Position numbers and translations under genes: made by a program | Notes under the pieces: generated by a model | Told to the model about the DNA's origin: nothing | Databases searched by the model: none | The model's input: only the letters and a program-made list of their open reading frames with translations | In this document: piece after piece, positions 48,998 through 57,148 of the stretch | Numbering within the stretch: position 1 is the stretch's first letter | Layout: each line of letters opens with the position of its first letter | Origin: Verrucomicrobiia bacterium | GTDB taxonomy: Bacteria > Verrucomicrobiota > Verrucomicrobiia > Verrucomicrobiales > Akkermansiaceae | DNA: 64,000 nt | Assembly (NCBI GenBank): GCA_030432565.1 | Contig: JAUIGV010000007.1 | Span: 1-64,000, forward strand | Direction: 5' to 3'

Positions 48998-49684
48998 ATG
49001 AAATCGATCCTTATCCTCAGCTTTGCTCTCGTGGGCATTGTTCAGTCTGCAACCGCCCAGGAAGCACACAAAGCCGAAACGCACCCGGCCCTCCTGGCCC
49101 TGATCACATGGGCCGAAGCCCACAAAAATGGTAAAACAACTCCGGACCAGGAGATTTTCTTACCAAACGACCTCAAAGCGCTAAAGGAGGAAATGGGGAA
49201 TCCCAAGGCAGATGTAAAAGGGAAGTTGAGTCAAGCGGTCCTCGAGGACCAAGCAAAGCTCTCGTTTAAAAGCGACGCAAAGGTGGCCGGGACAGGTGTT
49301 ATTTTCATGAAGGACACACCTGTATTCCCAATGGCCCTCAAAAATAAACGCTGGCTCTACGACCCGAAAGGGGCGGAAAAGTTGATGGCGAAGAAAAAGA
49401 TATCAGGTGCAAAACGGGACATGGCCAGTTTGATCTCGTCACTTCAACAATATCGTAATCTGGCAGGACACTACCCTTCAGAGAAGCAAGGGCTCCGCGC
49501 TCTCTTAACGAAGCCGACCACGCCGCCTCGTCCCCGGAAATGGGTAAAAATGATGGGAAGCGCCAAATCGCTCAATGATCCATGGGGGAATCCCTACCGG
49601 TACAAGCTCTTGAAGGACGGCCCCGTCATTACATCCCTTGGCCCTGATGGAAAGGCCGGCGATGACGATGTCTCATCCAAGTAG
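48998..49684 (+). CDS. Exported protein with a type II secretion GspG-like C-terminal domain
   Basis: A 228-residue protein with an ordinary signal peptide (MKSILILSFALVGIVQSATA). The first half is unrecognised and Lys-rich. The last 85 residues read like the globular core of the major pseudopilin GspG: ISSLQQYRNLAGHYPSEKQG, LRALLTKPTTPPR, NDPWGNPYRYK and a C-terminal GPDGKAGDDDV, matching the calcium-binding end of GspG. The prepilin leader and hydrophobic N-terminal helix are absent, so it cannot polymerise like a pseudopilin. It follows pyc by 18 bases. The role is unknown. Confidence 0.75.
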   Translation: MKSILILSFALVGIVQSATAQEAHKAETHPALLALITWAEAHKNGKTTPDQEIFLPNDLKALKEEMGNPKADVKGKLSQAVLEDQAKLSFKSDAKVAGTGVIFMKDTPVFPMALKNKRWLYDPKGAEKLMAKKKISGAKRDMASLISSLQQYRNLAGHYPSEKQGLRALLTKPTTPPRPRKWVKMMGSAKSLNDPWGNPYRYKLLKDGPVITSLGPDGKAGDDDVSSK

Positions 49685-49895
49685 AATGCCCCCGAAACCC
49701 CGCCCGGAGGAGGACATTCCAGATAGTCAATGGCAGCGCAAGGCACGAGCAACGCTCTGGTTTTTGCCGCGGTAGAAATCGAGGGCGTTGAAAGCGCAAT
49801 TTCATTTCCAACCAAACCTTGCCCCGCACAATCACCCAACATTTGGATCACACCCTCGGCACCCCGAATTCCCTGCGACCGGACCATCGAGGGCC

Positions 49896-52181
49896 TCACT
49901 TTGCTTTCCCCGTCAGGTAAAGATTCCGTTTGGACGATTGCAGGACCAGCGGGTAGATGCAGTTCAGCAGATCATCCTCGCCCATGTAGGGAGCTCCCAT
50001 ATGCGGAGTGGTGAAATGCAATCCATAGCCCGGCTCCCATGCGAGGGAAAACCACCAGCGATAGTTCTCGATCACCTCCTGATAAAATTCAGGTGCGGCC
50101 AAACTGAGTCCCATCAATCCCCAGGCTCCACCGGGCTCTCCGTAAGCGTGGCTGTTGCGGATCCATGGATGGCGCTCCCGCATGATTTTGGCCAGCGCTG
50201 GCTTCACGCGGGGCTTCTCACTACGAAGATGAGCGGCAATCAAATAGAGACCACTTCGCGACCAAAACTCCCCAAGATCCCGATAAGACCCATTGTAACC
50301 CATCGCTCCATGCCCTCCTTTCTCAGGATCCGACCAGGAGTGCATCATGTAGGGATCAAGCAGCTCCCAAATTTGAGATTCAACACCACAGTCTTTCGTC
50401 AATGCTTCACCCACGAGAAGATGCAGGGCCGGCGCGACGAGCGACTTATTGTCATACGGAAGTCCCGATGGCCCGTGACCAAGAGCAGGCATCCCCCATT
50501 TACAAATATGCTGTCCGGCCACGGCCCAATCCCGCGCTTCCCGGATCGGCTTCAGGACGCGTTGATCACCGGTGTGAAGATGCCACTCCCCAAAAAGTGT
50601 CATCATATAACCCGCCGACCAAAAGCCGAGATTCCCATGCTTTTCAGGTTCGGGAAATTGCGCCAAAGCCCAATCGATCGCTTTTTTGACACGGCGCCGA
50701 TGCTTGGGCTCACCCGTCGCCAACATCGCAAGCGAAGCAAACATGGTCCGCTTGATATCTCCGGACCATGATCCATCTTCGCGTTGATTATTCTCAAGCC
50801 ATTCAATCATATCTTCGAGCAAAGCCGCCGCCTCGGGATCGGTGGCAGGATTCATCGTCGTGAACGCCTTGCTTCGACCAAAGACATGGTCCAGAAATTC
50901 GATCTTCCCCTCTCGGAGAACAGTCAGGGAAACTTTGCCGCTTCCACTTTTTAAAGCCTCTTCACTCGCCGTGCCAAGAACCGCTTCATGACTGTTTGCC
51001 AACCACTCCCAACCGGGATCGAGGTTATTGATCGGGAGAGGACGCCCTTCGACAGCCACGATGGCATCACCCACTTTGAGTCCAGCCTTTGACGCCGGAG
51101 AACCTTTCCGAACATCCATGACCGTGAGGACAGTCTGCTCATGCTCGGTCAGGGCATCAAACCCAAGAAGGCCCGCGCCCAATTTGTCGGGCCCCTGACC
51201 TCCATTGGAGCGGCCAAAGAGCTTGCTGCTTGGCTCCTTGTTGATTCTACAAAAAGAAGGCTGCCCGATCACAACCGGCTCGCCGGCCCCTCCTTTGATC
51301 CGAACGCCAAACCGCTTCCCGACTAAAGCCGCCATGAGGGGCTCGGGGATTTCGAGCCAAATCCTCTCGCGCGCGGGAGAAGCTCCGGTCTCCTTTTCGG
51401 CAAGTTGAATTCCTAGCGGCGTGATCTCACCGCAGGTCCCAAATCCTCCGCCGCTCCAATCACTCTCAATGACAAAACGAAAGGCCGTCACGCCAAGCGG
51501 CTTCTCAAATTTCACCTCCAGGGCCTTTCGCTCATTCGCGACCGAAGCCTGCTCACTCGTCCCCTCGTGGACCAGCTCCCAGTCTCCACCCCCATTTTGA
51601 ACCTCTATGCGATACGATTTCGCGACCCCATTGGTGAAACCTCCCTGACGCGGAAGATATCGAACCCCCTCGAGCGATTGGACTTCTGAAAAACGCAAGC
51701 CGAGCCAGTGGGGAGCAGGAGTCTTTTCTCCACTATACCTCGAGTGCCACGAAGTTTCAGGATCGCCATCGAAAGCAAGCAGAGCTGCCGCCCCCGGCTG
51801 TTCGGATGAAGAAATGACCGACCAGGGGTCCTGGGGAGCATTTCCGGAAACAGCGGCATTTGAACTTGCAAAGATTTTCCCGCTGGCCGGATCGAAAGCC
51901 TCCAGCGTGACCTTCCCTTCCCCGTTCCCGATGGTCCCGTGCAACCCAAGTGAAACAATTCCGCGCCAACCTTCGGCAATCTGCTGTTCCTTGACACCAA
52001 GCGCCGGCACCTCCAGCGGAATCATCGTTTCCTCTCCTTCCATCAAGAGAGCCCCCTGCTCATTGCCGGGCAAAGACCAGGGTTGCTTCGCTACCAGCGG
52101 AGCCACCGGAAGAACGGTTCCGGAAACCTCCAACGATAAAACCAGGGCGAAAACAACGAGGGGCATGAGATGGTATTTCAT
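49896..52181 (-). CDS. Exported discoidin-PDZ-alpha/alpha toroid protein (DUF6288-like)
   Basis: From the ATG at 52179-52181 it has 761 residues and a signal peptide. A discoidin (F5/8 type C) domain spans about 125-270 (LLAFDGDPETSWHSRYSG, SLEGVRYLPRQGGFTNG). A PDZ domain follows near 350-450 (VRKGSPASKAGLKVGDAIVA), then an alpha/alpha toroid resembling prenyltransferase/squalene-cyclase repeats (WLENNQREDGSWSGD, HGAMGYNGSYRDLGEFWSR). This combination is known from uncharacterised PVC proteins. Binding of surface glycans through the discoidin domain is likely; no catalytic residues are recognised. A longer frame to 52313 adds 44 residues before the signal peptide and is rejected. Confidence 0.75.
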   Translation of the reverse strand: MKYHLMPLVVFALVLSLEVSGTVLPVAPLVAKQPWSLPGNEQGALLMEGEETMIPLEVPALGVKEQQIAEGWRGIVSLGLHGTIGNGEGKVTLEAFDPASGKIFASSNAAVSGNAPQDPWSVISSSEQPGAAALLAFDGDPETSWHSRYSGEKTPAPHWLGLRFSEVQSLEGVRYLPRQGGFTNGVAKSYRIEVQNGGGDWELVHEGTSEQASVANERKALEVKFEKPLGVTAFRFVIESDWSGGGFGTCGEITPLGIQLAEKETGASPARERIWLEIPEPLMAALVGKRFGVRIKGGAGEPVVIGQPSFCRINKEPSSKLFGRSNGGQGPDKLGAGLLGFDALTEHEQTVLTVMDVRKGSPASKAGLKVGDAIVAVEGRPLPINNLDPGWEWLANSHEAVLGTASEEALKSGSGKVSLTVLREGKIEFLDHVFGRSKAFTTMNPATDPEAAALLEDMIEWLENNQREDGSWSGDIKRTMFASLAMLATGEPKHRRRVKKAIDWALAQFPEPEKHGNLGFWSAGYMMTLFGEWHLHTGDQRVLKPIREARDWAVAGQHICKWGMPALGHGPSGLPYDNKSLVAPALHLLVGEALTKDCGVESQIWELLDPYMMHSWSDPEKGGHGAMGYNGSYRDLGEFWSRSGLYLIAAHLRSEKPRVKPALAKIMRERHPWIRNSHAYGEPGGAWGLMGLSLAAPEFYQEVIENYRWWFSLAWEPGYGLHFTTPHMGAPYMGEDDLLNCIYPLVLQSSKRNLYLTGKAK

Positions 52182-52407
52182 GAAAAAAAGACTTAATGGC
52201 CGGAGGCAGACAATTGTCTGAAACAAGTTATTTTCAAGGAAACAGATGGCGGACCGACCAACGGCTCGGTCCCACCAGTTGCTTTTCCTGTTCACCCCAC
52301 TGCGATTGCGCAAGATCCCACTGCCTGAGGGCTCAAATCAGATCCCCATCCCGCGATCAGAGACACCTGCACTTGCGGGATGGCCCTCGCGGGATTACAG
52401 ACGACCT

Positions 52408-53631
52408 GTGAGTGCGCTCGACCCCTATCAGATTCGGTCTGACTTCCCCATCCTCAACCAAGAGATCAACGGGAAGCCCCTCGTCTATCTCGACAACGCC
52501 GCGACCTCTCAAACCCCGCTCTGCGTCCTCGATTCCTCTAGGAATTATTACGAAAAAATCAATTCCAACATCCACCGCGGCGTTCACAGACTCTCGCAGG
52601 CCGCCACGGCCGCGCACGAAGCCGCGCGGGAAACCATCGCGAAGCACCTCAATGCCTCACGCCCAGAAGAGATCATCTTTACCTCCGGCACCACCGATTC
52701 CGTCAACCTCGTCGCTTCCGCTCTGGGACGATCCGACCTCCTCAAGTCCCGAGACGAAATCATCATCTCCGGTTTGGAGCACCATTCCAACACTGTTCCT
52801 TGGCAAATGCTTTGTGAACGACTGGGAATAACTCTGAAGATCATTCCAGTCCTAGATGACGGCACGCTTGACCTTGAGGCCTACGACAAACTTCTCTCGG
52901 AGAAAACAAAACTGGTTTCCGTAAACCACGTCTCAAACGCATTCGGCACCGTGAACAACGTTGTTCACATTTGTTCCCAAGCGAAGAAGTTTGGCGCCCT
53001 CACATTCATCGACGGCGCCCAATCAATTCCTCACTTCTCTATTGATTTGCAGTCTTTTGGTTGTGATTTTTATGCTTTTTCAGGACACAAGGTTTATGGA
53101 CCAACCGGGATCGGAATCCTCTTCGGAAAACACGATCTGCTCTGTGAATTACCACCCTCGCGAGGTGGTGGCGAGATGATCAAGGAGGTGACTTTCGAGA
53201 AAACCACCTACAACGATCCTCCGTTCAAGTTCGAAGCCGGGACTCCAAATATCGATGGCGGTATCGCTCTGGCAGCCGCTTTCGACTATGTGAATAACTT
53301 GGGCATAACCAATATCGCGGATCATGAGACTCTCCTCATCCGGCGCGCGGCAAAGATTCTTGAGGATCTCGATGGCATCACTCTTTACGGACCGGATGAC
53401 CGCGCCGGGGCCCTTTCATTCAACTTCGAGGGGATCCATCACTACGATCTCGGCACTCTGCTTGATCAGATGGGCTTCGCGCTTCGGACCGGACACCATT
53501 GCTGCCAACCACTCATGGCCCGTTTTGGTATGACGGGCACCCTCCGCGCTTCTTTCGCCGCTTACAATACACTGGAAGAGGTCGAGTCTCTCGGCAAATC
53601 CCTCGAGAAAGCTCTCATGATGCTGCGTTGA
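52408..53631 (+). CDS. sufS: Cysteine desulfurase, SufS type
   Basis: Starting at the GTG 52408 the protein has 407 residues, the normal SufS length; a frame from 52246 adds 54 unrelated residues. The PLP lysine is Lys228 in FSGHKVYGPTGIG, and the catalytic cysteine is Cys365 in RTGHHCCQP. SufS takes sulfur from cysteine and passes it to SufE for Fe-S cluster assembly. The sufE gene follows 40 bases downstream. The SufBCD scaffold genes are not in the window. SufS or a related desulfurase could also supply FdhD. Confidence 0.96.
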   Translation: MSALDPYQIRSDFPILNQEINGKPLVYLDNAATSQTPLCVLDSSRNYYEKINSNIHRGVHRLSQAATAAHEAARETIAKHLNASRPEEIIFTSGTTDSVNLVASALGRSDLLKSRDEIIISGLEHHSNTVPWQMLCERLGITLKIIPVLDDGTLDLEAYDKLLSEKTKLVSVNHVSNAFGTVNNVVHICSQAKKFGALTFIDGAQSIPHFSIDLQSFGCDFYAFSGHKVYGPTGIGILFGKHDLLCELPPSRGGGEMIKEVTFEKTTYNDPPFKFEAGTPNIDGGIALAAAFDYVNNLGITNIADHETLLIRRAAKILEDLDGITLYGPDDRAGALSFNFEGIHHYDLGTLLDQMGFALRTGHHCCQPLMARFGMTGTLRASFAAYNTLEEVESLGKSLEKALMMLR

Positions 53632-53671
53632 TTCCATTGCGTTTCGAGGAATCCACGATTATGGATCTCCC

Positions 53672-54088
53672 GTGACCATTACCGAGAAACAACAGGAACT
53701 CCTCGACGAACTCGATCTGTTTCAAGATTGGACCGAGCGCTACGAATACGTCATCAGCCTTGGCAAGAAACTCGCTCCGATGGACGAGGCTTTGCAAACT
53801 TCTGATCGCCTCATCAAGGGTTGCCAATCACAGGTCTGGCTCGATTCTTCATCGGAAAATGGGAAAATGTGCTACCTCGCCGATTCGGACTCCGTCATCA
53901 CCAAAGGCATGATCGCACTTTTCGTTCGCGTTCTCGATGGTGAATCGCCTGAAGACGTTCTCACCGCAGATCTTTCCTTCATCGACAAGACTGGCCTCAA
54001 AGAGCACCTCGCCCCCACCCGGGCCAATGCCCTCACCTTGATGGCGGCCGAAATGAAAAAAGGAGCGCTCATCGCCACCCAAGGATAG
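53672..54088 (+). CDS. sufE: SufE sulfur acceptor protein
   Basis: A 138-residue SufE from a GTG at 53672. The active Cys51 lies in DRLIKGCQSQVWL, at the same position as in E. coli SufE, and FQDWTERYEYVISLGKKL and GMIALFVRVLDG are family words. It accepts persulfide from SufS, encoded just upstream, and delivers it to the scaffold. The two genes clearly form one transcription unit, with the PdeM-like gene seven bases further on probably included. Confidence 0.96.
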   Translation: MTITEKQQELLDELDLFQDWTERYEYVISLGKKLAPMDEALQTSDRLIKGCQSQVWLDSSSENGKMCYLADSDSVITKGMIALFVRVLDGESPEDVLTADLSFIDKTGLKEHLAPTRANALTLMAAEMKKGALIATQG

Positions 54089-54094
54089 TCTCTC

Positions 54095-54757
54095 ATGGAA
54101 ATTTCCCTCGGTGCGACCAAGGCAAAACTCCTTCCTGGTCGCGCCGTTTTTCTGCCTGATTCCGGGTCGCTGGTTGTGGCCGACTTGCATCTGGGAAAGG
54201 CGGCGACTTTTCGCAAGCGCGGACTCGCCATCCCGGAGGGCTCCAACGCTTCCGACCTGAGCCGACTGCATGGCTTGATCAATCAAGAGAAGCCAAAACA
54301 GCTCGTGATTGCCGGAGATCTTTTTCATTCCGCCGATGGCCTCGGTAGATCCACGATTGAATCGTTTCAGGACTGGCTTGAGCAACTAACCCTGCCCGTG
54401 ATTCTCACGGAGGGAAATCACGACCGACGCTCCTGGTTTGAGCGTCACAAATTCCCAATCGAAGTTACTCCCGAACTGGAGGAGGGAGATTTGATCATCA
54501 CCCATGATCCCGCCGATCTTCCGAACGGACAACCGGGCATAGCAGGTCACCTCCATCCCGGTGTCCGCGTTAAGGAATCACCAAGACAATCAATTCGCGT
54601 TGCAGGCTTCTTTCTCCGGGACGCCAAGCACCTCATCCTGCCCGCCTTCTCGGAATTCACCGGAATCCATCCCCTGAAAGTCAGCGGAGAGGACCAATTT
54701 TTTGCCGAGATTAATGACAAGATCGCAGAGATTCCAGTTGGGTTGATCCGGGCGTGA
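54095..54757 (+). CDS. Calcineurin-like phosphoesterase, PdeM-like
   Basis: A 220-residue metallophosphoesterase with all five metal-binding words: VADLHLGK, IAGDLFHS, GNHDRR, THDP and AGHLHPG. The length and the DLHLGKAATFRKRGLAIP stretch match the PdeM (ligase-associated DNA damage response) group. The usual partners (LigD-like ligase, exonuclease and helicase) are not nearby, so a DNA-repair role is not supported by context. It follows sufE by six bases. Confidence 0.85.
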   Translation: MEISLGATKAKLLPGRAVFLPDSGSLVVADLHLGKAATFRKRGLAIPEGSNASDLSRLHGLINQEKPKQLVIAGDLFHSADGLGRSTIESFQDWLEQLTLPVILTEGNHDRRSWFERHKFPIEVTPELEEGDLIITHDPADLPNGQPGIAGHLHPGVRVKESPRQSIRVAGFFLRDAKHLILPAFSEFTGIHPLKVSGEDQFFAEINDKIAEIPVGLIRA

Positions 54758-54809
54758 GCATGTTTTCCTCTCGACGCAGAACGAGAAATCAGGTGTCTTC
54801 GTCATACCT

Positions 54810-55559
54810 ATGAATCCTAAAATGTTGGCACTGGCGTTTTCGTCATTGCTTCTCGGGACCCCGGCAACGCGGTCACAAACCGATCCTTTTGCTCAGGAGG
54901 CTCCCGAAACGCCTCCACGCATGGTCCGGGTGCAAGCCGAGTTTATCGAAATGCCCCATGCCACCTACACTCGCTTGATGGCCACGCCCCGGACCTCTTC
55001 CAATGACACCGCGCTCCGTGCCGAATGCGCCAAACTGATTAAGGCGGGCGAAGCACAGATCATCGAATCTCTGAGCGTCAATACCCTCCCCGGCCAGAGC
55101 TCCACCGCGGAGAACATTCACGAATTGATCTATCCCACGGAATACGAGCCACCCGGGCCACCTATCAATATTCCAAACGACGCCGAACGGCCGGCCAAAG
55201 TCCACGTCGGAGGGCCACCACGACCTCCTGTCGCTTTCGATACCAAGAACGTAGGATCAAACTTCGAAGTGGAAGCCCAAATTGACGCCTTTTATCCCAT
55301 CGTGGAACTCCGCTTCACCCCACACATCGTTGCCCACGCAGCCACAGATATCTGGAGCGTTTGGAAAAAGAACGGCGTTACCGTGGAAACCTCCATGCCG
55401 CGTTTTTACATTCTCAGCGTCAAAACCGGCGTCACGGTAGTTTCCGGACAACCTCACATGGTCGCCGGACTCTCACCTAAAAGCGAAGATGGCTGGATGA
55501 CAAGCTCGCGCAAAGTCATGACCTTCATTCGCGCCGACATCATCACCTTCGGCAAATAA
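54810..55559 (+). CDS. Exported secretin-core-like protein, copy 1 of 3
   Basis: A 249-residue protein with a signal peptide ending near TRSQ, then TDPFAQEAPE. The body follows the beta-sheet core of verrucomicrobial secretin domains: VRVQAEFIEMPHATYTRLM, ELIYPTEYEPPG, FDTKNVGSNFEVEAQID (compare 'vrdvGv.LeV.P'), ELRFTPHIV and VKTGVTVVSGQPHMVAGL. The VPxLGDIPxLGxLF lip motif of true secretins and the N-domains are missing, so it cannot be a complete channel. Two paralogues follow immediately. The function is unknown; a soluble or envelope partner built from a secretin fold is inferred. Confidence 0.75.
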   Translation: MNPKMLALAFSSLLLGTPATRSQTDPFAQEAPETPPRMVRVQAEFIEMPHATYTRLMATPRTSSNDTALRAECAKLIKAGEAQIIESLSVNTLPGQSSTAENIHELIYPTEYEPPGPPINIPNDAERPAKVHVGGPPRPPVAFDTKNVGSNFEVEAQIDAFYPIVELRFTPHIVAHAATDIWSVWKKNGVTVETSMPRFYILSVKTGVTVVSGQPHMVAGLSPKSEDGWMTSSRKVMTFIRADIITFGK

Positions 55560-55597
55560 ATCTCCCCCAGAAACAAAACACCTAAAACCCAAATCCT

Positions 55598-56350
55598 ATG
55601 AAATCAACCATCGTCACTCTTGCTGTCTTCGCCAGCATTCTCTTCACCCTCTTCACTCACTCCCAAACGGCCACCGAAGAATTCGATCCGCTCGGAGAAA
55701 TCAACGACCTTCCCAAAATGATCCGGGTGCAGGCCGAGTTCATCGAGATGCCGCATGAAACCTACACCGGGCTCATGTCGAAACCCCGCACCAGCGGGAA
55801 CGACTCCGACCTGAGGGCCGAGTGCGCCAAGCTCGTGAAAGCGGGCGATGCCGGTATCCTCGAGACGATGTGCGTCACCGCCCTGCCAGGACAATCGGCC
55901 ACCACGGAATCGATTTCCGAATTCATCTACCCCACCGAATACGAGCCAGGCGAACTCCCCAACGAAATCAACGGCGAAGCTGTCAATGGTGACCATCCCA
56001 TTGGATCTCCTCCCACCCCCAGCGCGTTCGACACAAAAAACACTGGCTCCACCTTCGAGGTCGAAGCCCAGATCGATGCCAATGAAAGCATTGTTGAACT
56101 CCGCTTCACCCCGACTCTGGTTTACCTGACCGACATCGTAAACTGGGGAGCCGAGAAGGCGGTGGGCGCGGCCGGGCCTGTCGAAATGCCCACCTTTTAT
56201 GTTCTTTCGGTCAAGACCGGAACCACTTTGGTTACCGGACAACCATCCATGGTCGCCGCCCTCTCACCCAAAGACGAAAAAGGCAACACCGATCCTTCCC
56301 GGAAGGTCATGGTCTTCATTCGCGCCGACATCCTGACGGTCGGTAAATAG
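55598..56350 (+). CDS. Exported secretin-core-like protein, copy 2 of 3
   Basis: A 250-residue paralogue of copy 1, 38 bases downstream. It keeps the signal peptide, the linker FDPLGEIND in place of DPFA, IRVQAEFIEMPHETYTGLM, EFIYPTEYEPGE, FDTKNTGSTFEVEAQID, ELRFTPTLV and VKTGTTLVTGQPSMVAALSP. It is closest to copy 1 in the middle and to copy 3 at the end (KDEKGNTDPSRKVMVFIRAD). Conservation of structure with changed surface residues suggests the copies are retained for different partners or assemble together. Confidence 0.75.
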   Translation: MKSTIVTLAVFASILFTLFTHSQTATEEFDPLGEINDLPKMIRVQAEFIEMPHETYTGLMSKPRTSGNDSDLRAECAKLVKAGDAGILETMCVTALPGQSATTESISEFIYPTEYEPGELPNEINGEAVNGDHPIGSPPTPSAFDTKNTGSTFEVEAQIDANESIVELRFTPTLVYLTDIVNWGAEKAVGAAGPVEMPTFYVLSVKTGTTLVTGQPSMVAALSPKDEKGNTDPSRKVMVFIRADILTVGK

Positions 56351-56373
56351 ATCGCTTTCACAACAGTCACCTC

Positions 56374-57135
56374 ATGACACTGAAAGCCTTCGCCAAGGCG
56401 CTCGTTCTTGGGCTCTTGATGACTTGCGGCATTCGCTCGCAGATCGACCCCTTCGCCGAAAATCCCGGAGCAAAAAAAACCACCCAGCAAATTAGGTTGC
56501 AGGTTGAGTTCATCGAAATGCCGCACGGCACCTTCACCGAACTCATGAGTGCGCCCCGTTCCTCGGCAAACGACACCGATCTTCGGGCCCGATGCGCGGA
56601 ACTCATCAAGTCCGATGAAGCAAGGATCATCGAGTCCCTCTGCGGCAACTCCCCACCGGGGCTGCATAGTTCGATCGAATCGATCTCCGAATTCATTTAC
56701 CCCACTTCCTTGGACCCTCCGGAACTCCCCAACAAAACCGCTCCGGACACCCCACCACTGCCCAAGCCGGTATGGCCACCGGCCCTTACTCCGACACCGG
56801 CCGCATTCGAAACCCGCATCCTGGGATCCACCCTGGAATGGGAAGCACAAATCATGGACCACCTCCAGCTTCCCGTGGTTGACCTCCGGATCAATCCCCG
56901 AATCGAATACCATGTCGGGAAACACCTCTGGCACACCTCGGGTCGCGATGACGTCCACCTCGAATTCTCAACCCCACGATTTTACACTCTGACCACCTCT
57001 ACCGGCACTTCGGTTGTCGCCGGCCAGGCACACATGATCGCCGCCCTATCGCCACAAGACGAAAAAGGCAACACCGACCTCTCGCGCAAGATCATGCTCT
57101 TCGTCCGCGCCGACATCCTGACCACAAAACCATAG
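56374..57135 (+). CDS. Exported secretin-core-like protein, copy 3 of 3
   Basis: The most divergent of the three paralogues, 253 residues, 23 bases after copy 2. It has IDPFAENPGAKK after the signal peptide, IRLQVEFIEMPHGTFTELM, EFIYPTSLDPPELP, FETRILGSTLEWEAQIMD and TSTGTSVVAGQAHMIAALSP. The NVG motif is replaced by ILG, and the strand following it is longer. It lies 13 bases before the VIT/SLBB fusion gene, so all four are probably one operon. Confidence 0.75.
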   Translation: MTLKAFAKALVLGLLMTCGIRSQIDPFAENPGAKKTTQQIRLQVEFIEMPHGTFTELMSAPRSSANDTDLRARCAELIKSDEARIIESLCGNSPPGLHSSIESISEFIYPTSLDPPELPNKTAPDTPPLPKPVWPPALTPTPAAFETRILGSTLEWEAQIMDHLQLPVVDLRINPRIEYHVGKHLWHTSGRDDVHLEFSTPRFYTLTTSTGTSVVAGQAHMIAALSPQDEKGNTDLSRKIMLFVRADILTTKP

Positions 57136-57148
57136 TCCGCCAATCGCC

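Noticed and set aside
49594-49899. 101-codon minus-strand frame after the discoidin/PDZ gene
   Set aside because: Partly antisense to the GspG-like gene and not recognised; the 211-base gap has no other support for a gene, although the stretch from 49690 to 49887 reads mildly protein-like.
52246-52407. Upstream start for sufS
   Set aside because: SufS homologues begin near the GTG at 52408; the extension has no homology.
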